From an uncultured Chromatiaceae bacterium (GTDB lineage: Bacteria; Pseudomonadota; Gammaproteobacteria; Chromatiales; Chromatiaceae): DNA of 64,000 nucleotides. Position 1 is the first letter of the stretch; each line of letters begins with the position of its first letter. Below, piece by piece: positions 11,863 to 19,749 of this stretch. The stretch spans positions 124,001 through 188,000 of the forward strand of contig CALALB010000009.1 of NCBI GenBank assembly GCA_937923175.1, given 5' to 3'. The notes beneath the pieces were generated by a model that was not told the DNA's origin, did no database searches, and worked only from the letters and a program-made list of their open reading frames with translations. The translations under genes were made by a program, and so were the position numbers.

Positions 11863-12237
11863 ATGGCCGTCGTCGAGCTCAATGCCGCTAACTTTGAACA
11901 AACGATCCGCGATCATCACTTTGTGGTGGTCGATTTCTGGGCGCCCTGGTGTGGGCCCTGCCGTTCCTTTGCCCCAGTCTATGAAAAGGTCTCGGCAGAT
12001 TTCCCTGAGATCGTCTTTGCTAAGGTCAATACCGAAGAGGAGCAGGCGCTTGCTGCCTATTTCCAGATTCGCTCAATTCCAACCCTCATGATCTTTCGCG
12101 ACCAGATCATCATCTTTGCCCAGCCGGGGGCCTTGCCCGAGGGGATGCTGCGCAACCTGATCGCCCGCGCGAGCGAGCTTGATATGGACGAGGTCAGACG
12201 TCAGATCGCCGCGGCCCAGCCTGAATCGCCTGCCTGA
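11863..12237 (+). CDS. Thioredoxin-family protein
   Basis: A 124-residue cytoplasmic thioredoxin fold: FVVVDFWAPWCGPCR with the redox pair C30 and C33 in the classic WCGPC, then cis-Pro in the RSIPTLMIF segment. It is about 15-20 residues longer than E. coli TrxA at the C-terminus (a helix, LDMDEVRRQIAAA), and resembles the thioredoxin-like proteins often annotated as co-chaperone or thioredoxin C families. The start at 11863 (MAVVELN) has RBS CGGAGG; a longer frame open from 11623 lacks support and would run through the structured leader. The DUF1249 gene follows after 6 bases. It is probably a general disulfide reductase; whether it is the main thioredoxin is unknown. Confidence 0.9.
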   Translation: MAVVELNAANFEQTIRDHHFVVVDFWAPWCGPCRSFAPVYEKVSADFPEIVFAKVNTEEEQALAAYFQIRSIPTLMIFRDQIIIFAQPGALPEGMLRNLIARASELDMDEVRRQIAAAQPESPA

Positions 12238-12243
12238 AGACCC

Positions 12244-12747
12244 TTGAGCAACTGGAGCATCATTGCCCTTTTGCGCGCGCACCTGGACGCCGGGCCAAGC
12301 CTCGGCGATCTCCTAAGCCTATGCGAGGAGAACTTTGTCCGTCTCCAACGTCTGGCCCCAGGTCTGCGCGACTATCCCCTGGGGCGCTTGCTCTCACGCC
12401 GGCCGGGGGCCGTTGATCTGGCCCTCGAGATCGAGGGCCAGGCGCCCTATACCACGAGCCTGCGTCTCACCCATGTCTTTACCGCGACCAGGCACAGCGA
12501 GCCAGATGCCCGGCTGCACGTCTATCACGACGCCCGTCAGGTCGAGATCCTGAGCTTGCGTCAATCGATCCTACCGCTGCGTGCCGACTATGGTCCGCCT
12601 GCCTTGATCGACAAATGGCGCGCCAATCTCTTTTTATCGAATTGGTTGCAGTTTTGCTGCAATCAGGGACATGGTTTTGCACCTAGTCTTTCCGAAACTG
12701 CTGGCTCTACCGCATCCGCGGTCCCCTTGATGCACTCTTCGTCTTGA
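12244..12747 (+). CDS. DUF1249 family protein (YqiB-like)
   Basis: The 167-residue product matches the pattern of E. coli YqiB: LCEENFVRLQRLAPGLRD near the N-terminus, a central beta-rich part, LHVYHDARQVEIL, and a C-terminal NLFLSNWLQFCCNQGHG helix. The function of this family is unknown; in enterics it lies near nudF and cpdA. The start is TTG at 12244, 6 bases after the thioredoxin-like stop, so the two are probably co-expressed. Residues beyond about 150 are low-complexity and may be unstructured. Confidence 0.8.
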   Translation: MSNWSIIALLRAHLDAGPSLGDLLSLCEENFVRLQRLAPGLRDYPLGRLLSRRPGAVDLALEIEGQAPYTTSLRLTHVFTATRHSEPDARLHVYHDARQVEILSLRQSILPLRADYGPPALIDKWRANLFLSNWLQFCCNQGHGFAPSLSETAGSTASAVPLMHSSS

Positions 12748-12779
12748 TCCTAAGCGCCTGGCCGCTTGAAAAGCGCTGA

Positions 12780-12805
12780 TTGTTGACTAATTTACTTAGA
12801 CTCAC
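12780..12805 (+). promoter_or_regulatory. Candidate IscR-type operator/promoter before iscR
   Basis: GTTGACTAATTTACTTAGAC, about 25-50 bases before the iscR ATG, resembles the [2Fe-2S]-IscR (type 1) sites that overlap iscR promoters, and contains a TTGACT -35-like hexamer at 12783. The match is by eye to a remembered consensus. If correct, it would give the usual negative autoregulation. Confidence 0.4.
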
Positions 12806-12829
12806 AACCCCAAAACGGCCATCAAGATC

Positions 12830-13300
12830 ATGAGATTATCGACCAAAGGCAGATATGCGGTGACCGCTATGCTCGACCTTGCCCTCCATGCTGGGCAGGG
12901 TCCAGTGACCCTGGCTGACATCTCGGCCAAACAAGGGATCTCTTTATCATATCTTGAACAACTCTTTGCCGCCTTGCGTTCTAAGAAACTGGTGCGTGGG
13001 GTGCGCGGGCCGGGGGGCGGCTACTATCTCGGCCGCCCGGCGCGGGAGATCTCGATTGCCAATGTCATCTGTGCCGTAGACGAATGGGTCGAGTTGACCC
13101 GGTGCAGTGGGCGTCAGAACTGTCATGATGGCAGACGCTGTTTGACCCATCACCTGTGGGATCATCTCAGCAACGAGATCTTTCAATTCCTGGATCGTAT
13201 CTCGCTTCAGGATCTGGTCGACCAAGGTGGGCGCTTGCAAGGCGCATTGCCTGAGATGAGCCAGATACCTCCTCTAGAACGGCGTCGGCGTGCCGCCTGA
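12830..13300 (+). CDS. iscR: Fe-S cluster regulator IscR (Rrf2 family)
   Basis: A 156-residue Rrf2 winged-helix regulator. The N-terminal [18 protein letters not shown] and the recognition region [14 protein letters not shown] are those of IscR. The cluster ligands C92, C98, C104 and H107 ([20 protein letters not shown]) fall at the same residue numbers as in E. coli IscR, so it should bind [2Fe-2S]. IscR normally represses the isc operon when Fe-S supply is adequate. Here it is followed by prmB, not iscS-iscU, so it is a stand-alone copy in this window; other isc genes must lie elsewhere. Confidence 0.92.
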   Translation: MRLSTKGRYAVTAMLDLALHAGQGPVTLADISAKQGISLSYLEQLFAALRSKKLVRGVRGPGGGYYLGRPAREISIANVICAVDEWVELTRCSGRQNCHDGRRCLTHHLWDHLSNEIFQFLDRISLQDLVDQGGRLQGALPEMSQIPPLERRRRAA

Positions 13301-13430
13301 CGCCGATCTGGCGCTCCAAAACCTGCTGGGTGGTGGTATGCTCTATAACCATCGCCCAAGCGAACCGCCGGCTTGACCGCGCGCCGTCTTGGCCAGTGCA
13401 CCTTTGTTGATGAACTGATCCAGTCTTGCT

Positions 13431-14354
13431 ATGGCAGAGCAGCCAGACGGTTTGCGTTCGATTCAGGATTTTATTCGCTGGGGGGCCAGTCGGTTTAATG
13501 CCGCTGGCCTGCATTTTGGCCATGGGACCGACAATGCCCTGGATGAGGCTGCGTCTTTAGTGCTGGGGGCCTTGCATCTTGCACCAGATCTGCCGGCCAG
13601 CTTTCGCGATTGCCGACTGACCCTGGCCGAGCGGGTCCGGCTCGCCGAGCTGATCGAGCGGAGGATCGCGGAGCGTATCCCAGCAGCCTATCTGATCGGG
13701 CGCGCCTGGTTTGCAGGTTTGGAGTTCGAGATCGATGAGCATGTCTTGATCCCCCGTTCGCCGATCGCCGAGCTCGTTGAGGTCGGTTTCGATCCTTGGA
13801 TTGATGCCGAGCGGGTCGGCCGTATCCTGGATATCGGGACTGGCAGCGGCTGTATCGGCATCGCCGCGGCTGTCTATCTGCCGGATGCCGAGGTCGATCT
13901 GGTCGATATCTCGCCTCAGGCATTGCGCATTGCGCAGCGCAACCTGGAACGCTATCGCCTCAGCGACCGGGTGCGGGTCTTAGAGTCCGATCTGTTTGCC
14001 GCCCTGGGTGACCGTCGTTATGACGTGATCGTCTCCAACCCACCCTATGTCGCCCGCGCCGAGTTCGAGCGCCTTCCGCCCGAATATCATCGCGAACCCT
14101 CTCAGGCGCTGCTTGCCGGTGAGGATGGGCTCGAGATCGTCCTGCGCATCCTCGATGAGGCTGGGCGGCATCTCAATGCAGGGGGGATTCTGGTCGTTGA
14201 GGTGGGCAATGCCCAACCCGCCCTCGAGGGGCGTTTGCCCGATCTGCCCTTTACCTGGCTCGAGTTTGAGCGCGGTGGCGAGGGCGTTTTTCTGTTGACC
14301 CATGAGCAACTCCTCAAGGCCCAGCCCCTGATCGAAGAGGCGCTGTATTCTTAA
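13431..14354 (+). CDS. prmB: Ribosomal protein uL3 glutamine methyltransferase PrmB
   Basis: Methylates Gln of ribosomal protein L3 (uL3) using S-adenosylmethionine. The 307 residues have the SAM motif DIGTGSG (134-140) and the catalytic NPPY (203-206) that binds the glutamine amide. The IPRSPIAELVE segment distinguishes PrmB from the release-factor enzyme PrmC. The family's N-terminal helical domain is present. It starts with ATG at 13431, 130 bases after iscR, and is followed by a probable terminator at 14403. Confidence 0.92.
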   Translation: MAEQPDGLRSIQDFIRWGASRFNAAGLHFGHGTDNALDEAASLVLGALHLAPDLPASFRDCRLTLAERVRLAELIERRIAERIPAAYLIGRAWFAGLEFEIDEHVLIPRSPIAELVEVGFDPWIDAERVGRILDIGTGSGCIGIAAAVYLPDAEVDLVDISPQALRIAQRNLERYRLSDRVRVLESDLFAALGDRRYDVIVSNPPYVARAEFERLPPEYHREPSQALLAGEDGLEIVLRILDEAGRHLNAGGILVVEVGNAQPALEGRLPDLPFTWLEFERGGEGVFLLTHEQLLKAQPLIEEALYS

Positions 14355-14402
14355 AAGGCAGGGTGGGATCACCCCTAAGGGCGTGGCTAGCCCTGCATCA
14401 AG

Positions 14403-14428
14403 GCTGTCCCGGGGGGCAGCGGGTTTTT
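14403..14428 (+). terminator. Probable Rho-independent terminator after prmB
   Basis: A 7-bp stem (GCTGTCC with GGGCAGC, one G-T pair, loop CGGG) is followed 3 bases later by TTTTT. It lies about 50 bases past the prmB stop and separates it from hemN. Confidence 0.5.
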
Positions 14429-14498
14429 GATTCAGTTAATGGCTTTGACCAAAGGGTCGGGGTGCCTGGTTTAGGCCCCAAGACCGGAGGATTGAAAG

Positions 14499-15884
14499 GT
14501 GGAACAAGGCGTCTCCTTCGACCTTGATTTGATCCGTCGCTACGACCAGAGCGGTCCGCGCTATACCTCTTATCCCACCGCGGTCGAGTTTACCGAGTCA
14601 TTTGGTGAGACGGATTACCGGGCGGCCTGTGAGCGCAGCAATGCGAGCGGGCGGCCCTTGTCGTTATATTTTCATATCCCTTTCTGCGATACGGTCTGTT
14701 TTTATTGCGCCTGCAATAAGATCGCGACCAAGGACCGCTCCCTGGCCCCGCCATATCTCGAGCGGGTCCATCGCGAGCTGGCGATGCAAGCGGAGTTATT
14801 CGATAGATCGAGGGTTGTCGAGCAACTTCACTGGGGTGGTGGCACCCCCACCTTTCTGAGTAACGACCAAATGGCCAGGCTCATGGAGGTCACGCGCAGG
14901 TATTTCACCCTAGCCGACGATGAGGTCGGTGAGTTTTCGATTGAGATCGACCCGCGCGAGGCGGATGCCACCACGATCAAACTCTTGCGCCAGATCGGTT
15001 TCAATCGGATGAGCCTGGGTGTCCAGGACTTCGATGAGCGGGTCCAGGCTGCGGTCAACCGCTTTCAGACCGAGGCCCAGACCATGGCTGTGCTTGATGC
15101 GGCGCTTGCCGAGGGTTTCCGCTCGACTAGCATCGATCTGATCTATGGCCTGCCGTTCCAGACGGTCGAAAGCTTCATGAAGACCCTGGATCGGGTGATC
15201 GAGGTTAATCCCCAGCGCCTGTCGATCTTCAACTATGCCCATCTCCCGGAGCGCTTTAAACCCCAGCGGCGGATCAATGCCGCCGATCTGCCACCTCCAG
15301 AGGTCAAGCTCGCCATCTTGCAGGCGACCATCGATCGCCTCACCCAGGCCGGCTATGTCTTTATCGGAATGGACCATTTCGCCCGCCCGGATAACGAACT
15401 CGCCGTTGCCCAGCGCGCCGGGACCCTGTATCGCAATTTCCAGGGCTATTCGACCCATGCCAATTGCGATCTAGTTGGGATCGGGGTGACCTCAATTGGC
15501 ATGGTCGATAATACCTATGCGCAAAACCAGCGCGAACTGGATGCCTATTATGCTGACATCGATGCCGGGCGGTTGGCGATCTTCCGGGGGATCGAGCTGA
15601 ATCGCGACGATCTTATCCGGCGCGAGGTCATCACCCAGCTCATCTGCCATTTCGAGCTCGATAAACAGGCGTTTGCTGCCAAATGGGGTATCGATTTCGC
15701 AAGCTATTTTGCGACCAGCCTCAATAAGCTCAAGGTCATGGAGGATGATGGGCTCGTGCAGATGGATGCCGACCAGATCCGTATCCTGCCGCGGGGGCGG
15801 CTGTTGGTCCGCAATATCTGCATGGCCTTTGATGCCTATCTGGATAGCAAGACTGGACCAATCGGTTTTTCCAAGGTGATTTGA
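14499..15884 (+). CDS. hemN: Oxygen-independent coproporphyrinogen III oxidase
   Basis: Radical-SAM enzyme that decarboxylates coproporphyrinogen III to protoporphyrinogen IX without oxygen. The 461-residue protein has the cluster motif C63-x3-C67-x2-C70 followed by C72 (PFCDTVCFYCACNK), the SAM-binding GGGTPTFLS, and the C-terminal PRGRLLVRNICMAFDAYL that is typical of true HemN rather than HemW. The start is GTG at 14499 with RBS GGAGG at 14486. It is monocistronic. Its presence indicates haem (and possibly bacteriochlorophyll precursor) synthesis under anoxia. Confidence 0.96.
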   Translation: MEQGVSFDLDLIRRYDQSGPRYTSYPTAVEFTESFGETDYRAACERSNASGRPLSLYFHIPFCDTVCFYCACNKIATKDRSLAPPYLERVHRELAMQAELFDRSRVVEQLHWGGGTPTFLSNDQMARLMEVTRRYFTLADDEVGEFSIEIDPREADATTIKLLRQIGFNRMSLGVQDFDERVQAAVNRFQTEAQTMAVLDAALAEGFRSTSIDLIYGLPFQTVESFMKTLDRVIEVNPQRLSIFNYAHLPERFKPQRRINAADLPPPEVKLAILQATIDRLTQAGYVFIGMDHFARPDNELAVAQRAGTLYRNFQGYSTHANCDLVGIGVTSIGMVDNTYAQNQRELDAYYADIDAGRLAIFRGIELNRDDLIRREVITQLICHFELDKQAFAAKWGIDFASYFATSLNKLKVMEDDGLVQMDADQIRILPRGRLLVRNICMAFDAYLDSKTGPIGFSKVI

Positions 15885-15918
15885 GGTGGGTTCTTTCGGC
15901 TCTATCAAGATATCGTGG

Positions 15919-15936
15919 TAAAATCAAACATTTGAT
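15919..15936 (+). promoter_or_regulatory. AT-rich palindrome upstream of tig
   Basis: TAAAATCAAACATTTGAT contains the perfect palindrome ATCAAA-CA-TTTGAT and a five-of-six -10-like TAAAAT at 15919. A closely similar motif lies upstream of nuoA at 41501. It is about 95 bases before the tig start. A promoter or operator role is inferred. Confidence 0.35.
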
Positions 15937-16028
15937 AAATGGGGTGCCCGGGTCGGGCAGGACAAAGGAACAATGGGCGCTACGTCTGGCGGCGCTGAGC
16001 AGACAGACAGGCGCAGGAGTCGTAATTG

Positions 16029-17315
16029 ATGCAGGTATCGGTTGAAGCGGGTGAGGGGCTCGAGCGGCGGATGCGGATCGATCTGCCTTGTGAGGAGTTC
16101 GAGGCGGAGATTGAAAAACGGCTAAAACAGCTTGCGCTCCATGCCAAGGCGCCGGGCTTTCGCCCCGGCAAGGTCCCGCTTAGGATCTTACGCCAGCGTT
16201 ATGGTGAGCAGCTCCAGCAGGAGGTCTTTAATGATCTGGTGCAGCGCAGCCTAGCCCAGGCCTTTGAGCAGGTCGCCTTGCGTCCAGCTGCAATGCCACG
16301 CATCGAGCCCGATCTCGATCTGACCGCAGGGCGGGCCGGCTATACGGCGGTGTTCGAGGTCATGCCCGAGTTCGAACTGGCACCCCTTGCCGGTCGGGTG
16401 CTCAAACGCCCGGTCAGCGTGCTGACCGAGGCCGACGTAGACGACATGATCCAGCGCCTGCGCGAGCAACATCGGACCTGGGAGCCAGTGCTACGCCCTG
16501 CCGCAGCGGGTGATCTGCTGACCCTGGATACGGTGGGTACCATTGATGGCCAGCCCTTTACCCCTGGAACAGGTCGGAATATCAGGATCGAGCTCGGCAA
16601 GACCAGTCTACTGCCAGGACTTGCGGTCCATCTGCTCGGGGTCACGGCGGGTGAGGACCGTTCGATCGATCTCAATCTCCCCGATGACTATCCGAATCAG
16701 GCGCTCGCCGGCAAGGCGGTGCATTTGGAGGTGCATGTCCACACGATCGCTGAACCGCACATCCCTGAACTTGATGCTGAGTTTGTCAAGGGGTTCGGGA
16801 TCGAGGATGGGGATCTCGAACATTTCCGCGCTGAGGTACGCCGCAATATGGAACGCGAGCTCCAGGAGCGTCTGGCCGCCCAAACCAAAGAGCGGGTCAT
16901 GGATCTACTCTATGAAAGCAACCCGATCGAGCTCCCCAAATCATTGGTCGAAAGCGAGATGCGGGCCATGGCCGAGCAGATGCGCGAGGCCATGGGGCAG
17001 GGCAGCCAGAGGGTCTCGCTCCCTCCTGAGCTGTTTGAAGCCAGCGCCCGCCGACGGGTGGCGCTCGGTCTGATCCTGGGTAAGATCATTCGCGATCATG
17101 AACTCAAGCCCGATCCGGTGCGGGTACGTGCGACCATTGAGCGTCTGGCCGCCAGTTACGAGCGGCCCCAGGATGTGATTGATTATTACTATGCCGATGC
17201 CAGCCGCTTGCAAGGCATTCAGATCCTTGTCCTGGAGGAGCAGGTGGTCGATCTGATCCTTCCTCAACTCCAGATCGAGGAGGAGCCGCTGAGCTTTGCT
17301 GAGTTGACGGCCTGA
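16029..17315 (+). CDS. tig: Trigger factor (ribosome-associated chaperone, peptidyl-prolyl isomerase)
   Basis: Binds the ribosome exit tunnel and new chains. The 428-residue protein has the ribosome-binding domain (about 1-115, with the signature APGFRPGKVP, here GFRPGK), the FKBP-type isomerase domain (about 150-240; GDLLTLDTVGTIDGQPF, LPGLAVHLLG), and the C-terminal substrate-binding arms. An ATG at 16029 is preferred; a TTG immediately before it is also in frame. The order tig-clpP-clpX-lon downstream is strongly conserved in gammaproteobacteria. Confidence 0.97.
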   Translation: MQVSVEAGEGLERRMRIDLPCEEFEAEIEKRLKQLALHAKAPGFRPGKVPLRILRQRYGEQLQQEVFNDLVQRSLAQAFEQVALRPAAMPRIEPDLDLTAGRAGYTAVFEVMPEFELAPLAGRVLKRPVSVLTEADVDDMIQRLREQHRTWEPVLRPAAAGDLLTLDTVGTIDGQPFTPGTGRNIRIELGKTSLLPGLAVHLLGVTAGEDRSIDLNLPDDYPNQALAGKAVHLEVHVHTIAEPHIPELDAEFVKGFGIEDGDLEHFRAEVRRNMERELQERLAAQTKERVMDLLYESNPIELPKSLVESEMRAMAEQMREAMGQGSQRVSLPPELFEASARRRVALGLILGKIIRDHELKPDPVRVRATIERLAASYERPQDVIDYYYADASRLQGIQILVLEEQVVDLILPQLQIEEEPLSFAELTA

Positions 17316-17364
17316 AACGCGCCGATCGGTCAGAATGCATTCGATTGTCTAGTATGCAGACTTC

Positions 17365-18012
17365 ATGACTATGATCACACCCACAAGCCGTACTGACTGG
17401 CAGCCCCAAGGGGTGGGGCTGGTGCCCATCGTGATCGAGCAAACCGCCCGCGGTGAACGCGCCTTCGATATCTATTCGCGTCTTCTGAAGGAGCGGGTGA
17501 TCTTTCTCACCGGGCCGATCGAGGATCACATGGCGAACCTGGTCGTGGCCCAGTTATTGTTTTTGGAATCCGAAAACCCGGATAAGGATATCCATCTTTA
17601 TATCAATTCCCCCGGCGGGTCGGTAACCGCCGGTTTGGCTATCTATGACACCATGCGTTTTATCCGTCCAGACGTCAGCACCATGTGCATTGGCCAAGCC
17701 GCCAGCATGGGCGCGCTTCTGCTGGCGGGCGGTGCACCGGGCAAACGGTTTTGTTTGCCCCATTCGCGGATGATGATCCATCAGCCGATGGGCGGTTTCC
17801 AAGGACAGGCCACTGATATCGAGATCCACGCGCGCGAGATCCTTTATCTACGGGATCGACTGAATCGGATCCTCTCTTATCACACGGGTCAGCCTATCGA
17901 GAAGATTGCCGAGGATACCGAGCGTGACCGTTTCATGGACGGCGAAGCGGCGCGTGAATATGGCCTGATCGATCAGGTCATCGTTGAGCGCAGCCCAGCT
18001 AAGAGATCTTGA
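17365..18012 (+). CDS. clpP: ATP-dependent Clp protease proteolytic subunit
   Basis: Forms the double-heptamer chamber that degrades proteins fed by ClpX or ClpA. The 215-residue precursor has the catalytic Ser114 in GQAASMGA, His139 in MMIHQPMGG and a C-terminal Asp in the conserved FMDGEAA-region; [10 protein letters not shown] is the oxyanion segment. A short N-terminal propeptide is likely removed, as in E. coli. It lies 49 bases after tig and 278 bases before clpX. Confidence 0.98.
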   Translation: MTMITPTSRTDWQPQGVGLVPIVIEQTARGERAFDIYSRLLKERVIFLTGPIEDHMANLVVAQLLFLESENPDKDIHLYINSPGGSVTAGLAIYDTMRFIRPDVSTMCIGQAASMGALLLAGGAPGKRFCLPHSRMMIHQPMGGFQGQATDIEIHAREILYLRDRLNRILSYHTGQPIEKIAEDTERDRFMDGEAAREYGLIDQVIVERSPAKRS

Positions 18013-18044
18013 TGTTCCCTGTTGCAACCCCGATCATAGCCCTT

Positions 18045-18060
18045 GACCTCCAATGAGGTC
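18045..18060 (+). terminator. Hairpin downstream of clpP
   Basis: A perfect 6-bp stem (GACCTC, loop CAAT, GAGGTC) 30 bases after the clpP stop. It is followed by CGGTGTCTTT rather than a clean U tract, so it could be a weak terminator or an mRNA 3'-end stabiliser. Confidence 0.35.
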
Positions 18061-18117
18061 CGGTGTCTTTATGGTTACCTGCATAGGTTAGTCGCGGATT
18101 CTGGGTTTCATGAGGAG

Positions 18118-18166
18118 GCGGCTCTAACTGTAACCCTGTCCCGAACGAGGGGCAGAGGAGAGCCGC
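18118..18166 (+). promoter_or_regulatory. Two-part stem-loop in the clpP-clpX gap
   Basis: An outer 8-bp stem (GCGGCTCT at 18118, AGAGCCGC at 18159) encloses a second stem (CTGTCCC at 18136, GGGGCAG at 18149). No U tract follows. It lies about 125 bases before clpX and could be part of its leader or an mRNA-processing site. Function is unknown. Confidence 0.35.
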
Positions 18167-18206
18167 TTGACGGTTTGCCGGATTCGTGATCAAGTTTTAG
18201 TCATAT

Positions 18207-18222
18207 CGTCCGTTAGCGGACG
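18207..18222 (+). promoter_or_regulatory. Hairpin in the clpX leader region
   Basis: Perfect 6-bp stem, CGTCCG, loop TTAG, CGGACG, 68 bases before the clpX ATG. No U tract follows. Its role is unknown. Confidence 0.3.
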
Positions 18223-18290
18223 GAAGTGGATATGTTTAACCCGCAACCCAAGGATGCGCTTCCTTCTCAGCCCACGGAGACCACCTCTCG

Positions 18291-19562
18291 ATGAGTGGAA
18301 ATAGCCACAAGAGCGACGAAGGCAAACTGCTCTATTGCTCATTCTGCGGTAAGAGCCAGCATGAAGTCCGCAAGCTCATCGCGGGTCCGTCAGTCTTTAT
18401 CTGTGATGAGTGTGTTGAGCTCTGTAACGACATCATCCGTGAGGAGATCGAGGACAGCGTCAACGAGACGACCAGCCACCTGCCAAAGCCGCGCGAGATC
18501 AAGGCCTGGCTGGATGAGTTTGTAATTGGTCAGGAAAAGGCCAAAAAGGTTTTATCGGTTGCCGTTTATAACCATTACAAGCGCCTAGAGGTCGTCGGGA
18601 CCAAGAGCGATGTCGAGATCGCCAAGAGCAACATCCTCTTGATCGGGCCCACGGGGTCGGGCAAGACCCTGCTTGCCGAGACCCTAGCGCGTCTCCTCAA
18701 TGTGCCCTTTACCATCGCCGATGCCACGACCCTCACCGAGGCGGGCTATGTGGGCGAGGATGTGGAAAACATCATCCAAAAGCTTTTGCAAAAATGTGAT
18801 TACGACGTCGAAAAGGCCCAGACCGGCATCGTCTATATCGACGAGATCGACAAGATCTCGCGCAAATCGGATAACCCCTCGATCACCCGCGATGTCTCTG
18901 GCGAAGGTGTTCAGCAGGCCTTGCTCAAGCTGATCGAAGGGACCATCGCCTCGGTACCACCGCAAGGCGGACGCAAGCATCCGCAGCAGGAGTTCTTGCA
19001 GGTCGATACCTCCAATATCCTGTTTATCGTCGGCGGTGCCTTTGCGGGCCTTGAGAAGGTCATTCAAAACCGCACTTGTAAAAGCGGTATTGGATTCTCG
19101 GCAGAGATCCACAGCAAGGATGATAATCGCCAGATTAACGAATTGCTCAGCGCGGTTGAGCCAGAAGACCTGATCCGTTATGGCCTGATCCCTGAGTTTG
19201 TCGGGCGTCTGCCGGTCATAGCCACCTTGGAAGAGCTCGACGAACCGGCGCTGATGCGTATCCTGACCGAACCTAAAAACGCCCTGGTCAAGCAGTATAC
19301 CCGCTTGTTTGAGATGGAGGGCGTCCAGCTCGAGATTCGTGAGGATGCATTGCGCGAGATCGCCCATAAGGCGATGGAGCGCAAGACAGGCGCCCGCGGT
19401 CTGCGCACCATCATGGAACAGGTCTTACTGGATACCATGTATGATCTGCCTTCGATGGAACATGTCTCCAAGGTCGTCATCGATGCCTCGGTTATCCGCG
19501 GCGAGAACAAGCCCTTCCTGATCTACGATCGGATCGAAAAGCAAGCAGTCGCTGCCGACTGA
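18291..19562 (+). CDS. clpX: ATP-dependent Clp protease ATP-binding subunit ClpX
   Basis: AAA+ unfoldase that recognises tagged substrates and feeds ClpP. The 423 residues begin with the zinc-binding domain (C16, C19, C38, C41), then Walker A GPTGSGKT from residue 119, Walker [10 protein letters not shown], the pore-loop region GYVGEDV, and the small AAA+ domain with GARGLR (sensor 2 arginine). The IGF loop for ClpP contact (IGF at KSGIGFSAE) is present. The long 278-base leader is unusual for this pair. It is probably also made from its own promoter. Confidence 0.98.
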   Translation: MSGNSHKSDEGKLLYCSFCGKSQHEVRKLIAGPSVFICDECVELCNDIIREEIEDSVNETTSHLPKPREIKAWLDEFVIGQEKAKKVLSVAVYNHYKRLEVVGTKSDVEIAKSNILLIGPTGSGKTLLAETLARLLNVPFTIADATTLTEAGYVGEDVENIIQKLLQKCDYDVEKAQTGIVYIDEIDKISRKSDNPSITRDVSGEGVQQALLKLIEGTIASVPPQGGRKHPQQEFLQVDTSNILFIVGGAFAGLEKVIQNRTCKSGIGFSAEIHSKDDNRQINELLSAVEPEDLIRYGLIPEFVGRLPVIATLEELDEPALMRILTEPKNALVKQYTRLFEMEGVQLEIREDALREIAHKAMERKTGARGLRTIMEQVLLDTMYDLPSMEHVSKVVIDASVIRGENKPFLIYDRIEKQAVAAD

Positions 19563-19579
19563 ATGGTGATGTCCGATAC

Positions 19580-19607
19580 CTGGATCCGCCAGGATCGGCG
19601 GATCCAG
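19580..19607 (+). terminator. Perfect dyad after clpX
   Basis: CTGGATCCGCC (19580-19590), loop AGGATC, GGCGGATCCAG (19597-19607): an uninterrupted 11-bp stem starting 18 bases after the clpX stop. No U tract follows, so it may terminate weakly, stabilise the clpX message, or serve as a binding site between clpX and lon. Confidence 0.4.
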
Positions 19608-19642
19608 TGCGCAAGATGCAGGCGAGCGCGGGCCTCGGCGGC

Positions 19643-19668
19643 TTGAATAGCCTGCCCCCTACCCCGAT
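19643..19668 (+). promoter_or_regulatory. Candidate heat-shock (sigma-32) promoter of lon
   Basis: TTGAAT at 19643 and CCCCGAT at 19662 are separated by 13 bases, close to the sigma-32 pattern of TTGAA and CCCCAT. It lies about 80 bases before the lon ATG. Lon is a classic sigma-32 gene in E. coli, which supports the reading. Confidence 0.45.
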
Positions 19669-19749
19669 CCTGTTCATCATCCATCCCTTTAACTATTTCC
19701 CTGTGCCGAGAGGCACATCTTGCCACCAGCTGGTGAAAGACAGGTTTCT

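Noticed and set aside
14424-14440. FNR-like site upstream of hemN
   Set aside because: TTGAT is followed by TTAAT instead of ATCAA at the right spacing, so only one half-site is present, and it overlaps the U tract of a terminator.
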